Assembly: GCA_963843065.1 (NCBI GenBank)
Contig: CAWJKX010000025.1
Location: 1 to 10,142, forward strand
Length of the DNA stretch: 10,142 nucleotides
Direction: 5' to 3'
Source: JAGVPT01 sp963843065
GTDB taxonomy: Bacteria; Bacteroidota; Ignavibacteria; UBA10030; UBA8401
In this document: one piece after another, positions 8,502 to 10,142 of the stretch
Position numbering within the stretch: position 1 is the first letter of the stretch
Layout of the letters: every line of letters starts with the position of its first letter
Program-made: the position numbers and the translations under genes
The notes under the pieces: model-generated
Told to the model about the DNA's origin: nothing
Seen by the model: only the letters and a program-made list of their open reading frames with translations
Database searches by the model: none

Positions 8502-9027
8502 TTACTTTCGAGTATTCTTCTTGCCACTCTTCACAATTTTTTCAATCTGAGACATGTGGTTGATGTCGTGTCCGGCAACCATTTCCGTGATCCGTGCGAC
8601 GGTCTCTGATCCCCGTTCCGAGTGGATGCCGTAATTCTCCCACATCGGCTTTGGAATTGACTTCAGAAGAGCAAGATTATTCTCGCGAAGCACTCGAAAA
8701 ACCTCAAACGATTTTCGCGGGTCGCGTTTTCTGTAATTGAATTTCTCCGCCCACACATTTTGGTCGAATCCCTGAATCGGTGTTCCGTTCAGGCCAAGCG
8801 TCAACCGGATCCGAAAACCGGAAACAAGCTCCGTGTCTGTAAGGTGCGCGAGTATTTCCGCAACAGACCATTTCGCCGGCTCAGGCCTCGTCATCAGTTT
8901 CTTTCGAGGAACGCCTCTAATGAGCCGGTCAATTTTCTTTGGTGTCGCCTTGCAGAATTTTTAATGCTTCCTTCCCCTCCTGGTAGCCAAGAATTCTCGC
9001 CGTATACTGCTGCGGCGTTTCTTGCAT
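8502..9027 (-). CDS. DinB/YfiT-like four-helix metal-binding protein, one apparent frameshift
   Basis: The product belongs to the DinB-like superfamily, four-helix-bundle proteins that usually hold a divalent metal through a His triad; many are uncharacterised or thiol-dependent transferases. The continuous part is 130 residues from the ATG at 8894, but that start cuts off the first helix. Upstream, the ATG at 9027 begins MQETPQQYTARILGYQEG, the normal family N-terminus. Removing one base near 8948 joins the two into 174 residues. The His triad is intact: His61 in AHLTDTE, His153 and His157 in GHDINH. The gene lies between actA and actB on the same strand, about 100 bp after actA and 80 bp before actB. 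No functional link to ACIII is evident, so it looks like an insertion into the operon. The family call is firm; the substrate is unknown. Confidence 0.85.
8947..8953 (-). other. Frame break (+1) in the DinB-like gene
   Basis: The coding strand reads CTG CAA GGC GAC ACC AAA, which runs to a stop a few codons later. Dropping one G gives CTG CAA GCG ACA CCA AAG AAA (LQATPKK) and then IDRLIRGVPRKKL, joining directly to the open frame at 8894. The doubled G at 8948-8949 is the likeliest extra base. Confidence 0.75.
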
Positions 9028-9051
9028 TTATTTTTCTCTTTTGTGAATAAG

Positions 9052-9079
9052 GTGTTGGCTTTTGGGGCTTGGCTTTTAG
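9052..9079. repeat. 7-bp tandem repeat between actA and the DinB-like gene (4 units)
   Basis: Four degenerate 7-bp units on the plus strand: GTGTTGG, CTTTTGG, GGCTTGG and CTTTTAG. They belong to the same heptamer family as the repeat inside actB at 6784-6811. They lie in the 102-bp spacer upstream of the DinB-like start codon. Confidence 0.65.
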
Positions 9080-9097
9080 CCGTCAAGTATTTTCCCG

Positions 9098-9132
9098 ATA
9101 ATTCTTAATTCTTAATTCATAATTCTTAATTA
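9098..9132. repeat. AT-rich 7-bp tandem repeat covering the actA stop (5 units)
   Basis: Five units in a row on the plus strand: ATAATTC, TTAATTC, TTAATTC, ATAATTC and TTAATTA. The actA stop codon is in the last unit, at 9130-9132. With the 9052-9079 array it fills most of the actA to DinB-like spacer. No terminator hairpin is evident in the rest. Confidence 0.8.
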
Positions 9133-9645
9133 TCTATGGCATGTCCAGCAATCGATGCTCGCGTTGTTGTCCCTGTGGCATCCGACACAATACGACATGT
9201 CTGCAAGTTTGAACGGCGGTACGACTTCGCTCATCGTCTGAACTTCACCATGGCATTTCTGGCAGGGGATGTTTTTCATGATGTGCGGCTGATGATTGAA
9301 ATAGACGAAGTCCGGGAGCACATTCATCTTTGTCCACCTAATCGGCACCTTCTCATCCCATGCCTTGCGGATCTTCTGAATCTCGGGTTTCGTCGCAGCA
9401 ACAAGTTGATGACATCCCATGCAGGTCTGCACCGACGGAATCATCGCAGCTTTTCCTCTGCGTGCACCGCTGTGGCAATACTGGCAGCTCATCTGATAGT
9501 CCCCCGCGTGAATCTTATGGCTGAACGCGATCGGCTGACGCGGCTTCAATTCTTGCTTCCCGCAGCCGGATGCGACGATGAACATGAATCCAACCGGAAG
9601 GAGATAAAATATTCGAAGAGAAAATTTTAGAGATGAAAAATTCAT
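9130..9645 (-). CDS. actA: Alternative complex III subunit ActA, pentahaem cytochrome c
   Basis: ActA is the pentahaem c-type cytochrome of ACIII, which collects electrons from the ActB Fe-S clusters on the periplasmic face. Five CxxCH sites are visible: CQYCH (54-58), CMGCH (75-79), CQKCH (128-132), CVGCH (153-157) and CWTCH (166-170). The chain ends one residue after the last haem. Further His residues (43, 46, 118, 121) are candidates for distal ligands. The N-terminus has a signal or anchor segment (about 8-27) ending in a lipobox-like VASGC with Cys28. The frame is open up to 9687, but I choose the ATG at 9645: it puts the signal sequence at the N-terminus and lies two bases after the stop of the upstream cytochrome gene. 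That gives 171 residues. First gene of the act set, separated from actB by the DinB-like gene. Confidence 0.95.
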   Translation of the reverse strand: MNFSSLKFSLRIFYLLPVGFMFIVASGCGKQELKPRQPIAFSHKIHAGDYQMSCQYCHSGARRGKAAMIPSVQTCMGCHQLVAATKPEIQKIRKAWDEKVPIRWTKMNVLPDFVYFNHQPHIMKNIPCQKCHGEVQTMSEVVPPFKLADMSYCVGCHRDNNASIDCWTCHR

Positions 9646-9647
9646 TA

Positions 9648-10142
9648 CTATTTTTTTCTCAAATTTTCCAAGACTGCCGCGCCCCACGGACCTCTGCCGC
9701 CATACGCTCTCCTCATGCTGTCCACCTGGGCAGGAATTACCGCAACACCTTTGTTGCCAAACGATGATCGCGCGAACGATATTGCTGCCGCAATTTCCTC
9801 ATTCGAGAGTTTATCTTGAAATTGCGGCATTTTGTTGTTAAAACCGTTCCCCTTCACACGGATTTCTCCTTCCAACCCGAATAACACAATACGCGCTGGA
9901 GTGAATGAGTCCTGCAACAGCCATTCCGATCCGGCCAGAGGCGGATATTTTCCTTCCACCCCTTTACCATCGGCCTGATGACATGCCTGGCAGACCCCGG
10001 CATAGACCATATCCCCCTTGACTTCCGGTTTCACTTCGCCCCCCGCAATTGTTTGAGGCTGCTCGACCTCATGCGCGATGGTCCCGAACGTTCCACTGTA
10101 TTTTCCAAGATAGAATCCCATCGCAAACAGCAAAACGGGAGT
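9648..10142 (-). CDS. Membrane-anchored monohaem cytochrome c, 5' end outside window
   Basis: The frame enters from the right edge (TPVLLFAMGFYLGKYSG, the end of an N-terminal membrane helix or signal anchor) and stops at 9648, giving 164 visible residues. One haem site, CQACH, is at visible residues 51-55, and Met105 in NNKMPQF is the probable sixth ligand. The segments YPPLAGSEW and the GEIRVKG/LSNEEIAAAISFARSSFGN pattern are typical of small class I cytochromes c linked to respiratory complexes in bacteria with ACIII. It is two bases upstream of actA, so the two are surely cotranscribed. It may shuttle electrons between ACIII and the oxidase, which is inference. A TTG at 10133 could be called as a start, but the helix continues upstream of it, so the gene is probably cut by the window edge. 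Confidence 0.9.
   Translation of the reverse strand, partial: TPVLLFAMGFYLGKYSGTFGTIAHEVEQPQTIAGGEVKPEVKGDMVYAGVCQACHQADGKGVEGKYPPLAGSEWLLQDSFTPARIVLFGLEGEIRVKGNGFNNKMPQFQDKLSNEEIAAAISFARSSFGNKGVAVIPAQVDSMRRAYGGRGPWGAAVLENLRKK

Noticed and set aside
8425..8530. A short minus-strand frame ending directly before the actB ATG, coding for a hydrophobic peptide (VVIAFVLPFSMAAHVSRIF)
   Set aside because: It has no ATG or GTG start upstream of the hydrophobic part, overlaps the end of the DinB-like gene, and matches no leader peptide I know. It is probably chance, though its stop abuts the actB start.
9052..9132. Possible CRISPR array
   Set aside because: The units are 7 bp and directly adjacent, with no spacers.

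Overview
The window is about 10.1 kb of a respiratory gene cluster, and every gene I can support is on the minus strand, so it is transcribed right to left. The core is an alternative complex III (ACIII) operon. ACIII is the membrane quinol:electron-acceptor oxidoreductase that replaces cytochrome bc1 in many Bacteroidota, Ignavibacteria, Chloroflexota and others. The layout (split NrfD-like ActC and ActF, short DUF3341 ActD, lipoprotein-type haem subunits ActA and ActE), moderate GC content and the near absence of Shine-Dalgarno sequences suggest the FCB group (Bacteroidota/Ignavibacteriota-like). That placement is inference from gene content, not from a marker gene.

In transcription order from the right edge: a monohaem cytochrome c cut by the window edge (9648-10142); the pentahaem cytochrome actA (9130-9645); about 100 bp of 7-bp tandem repeats; a DinB/YfiT-like gene (8502-9027) with one apparent frameshift; actB, the large MoCo-like/iron-sulfur fusion (5470-8421); then the tightly packed actC (4056-5381), actD (3535-4056), actE (3007-3534) and actF (1796-3010). 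After a 94-bp gap comes a heavy-metal (probably copper) P-type ATPase (1-1701) that runs off the left edge. The ATPase plausibly supplies copper for assembly of a haem-copper oxidase encoded further left, which is the usual electron sink for ACIII.

Functionally, ActC and ActF are the quinol-interacting membrane subunits. Electrons from quinol pass to the Fe-S clusters of ActB and the haems of ActA and ActE, then to a terminal oxidase directly or through a soluble or membrane cytochrome such as the one upstream of actA.

The unusual points are: (1) actB is open only if three +1 shifts are made, and all three fall at a proline codon (CCT-C, CCC-G, CCC-G); (2) a DinB-family gene, itself with an apparent +1 shift, sits between actA and actB; (3) heptanucleotide repeats occur between genes, across two stop codons and inside the actB coding sequence. 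The most economical reading of the frame breaks is indels (assembly error or decay). The proline pattern is worth checking against reads and proteins before that is accepted. I found no RNA genes, CRISPR arrays, insertion sequences or convincing terminators.
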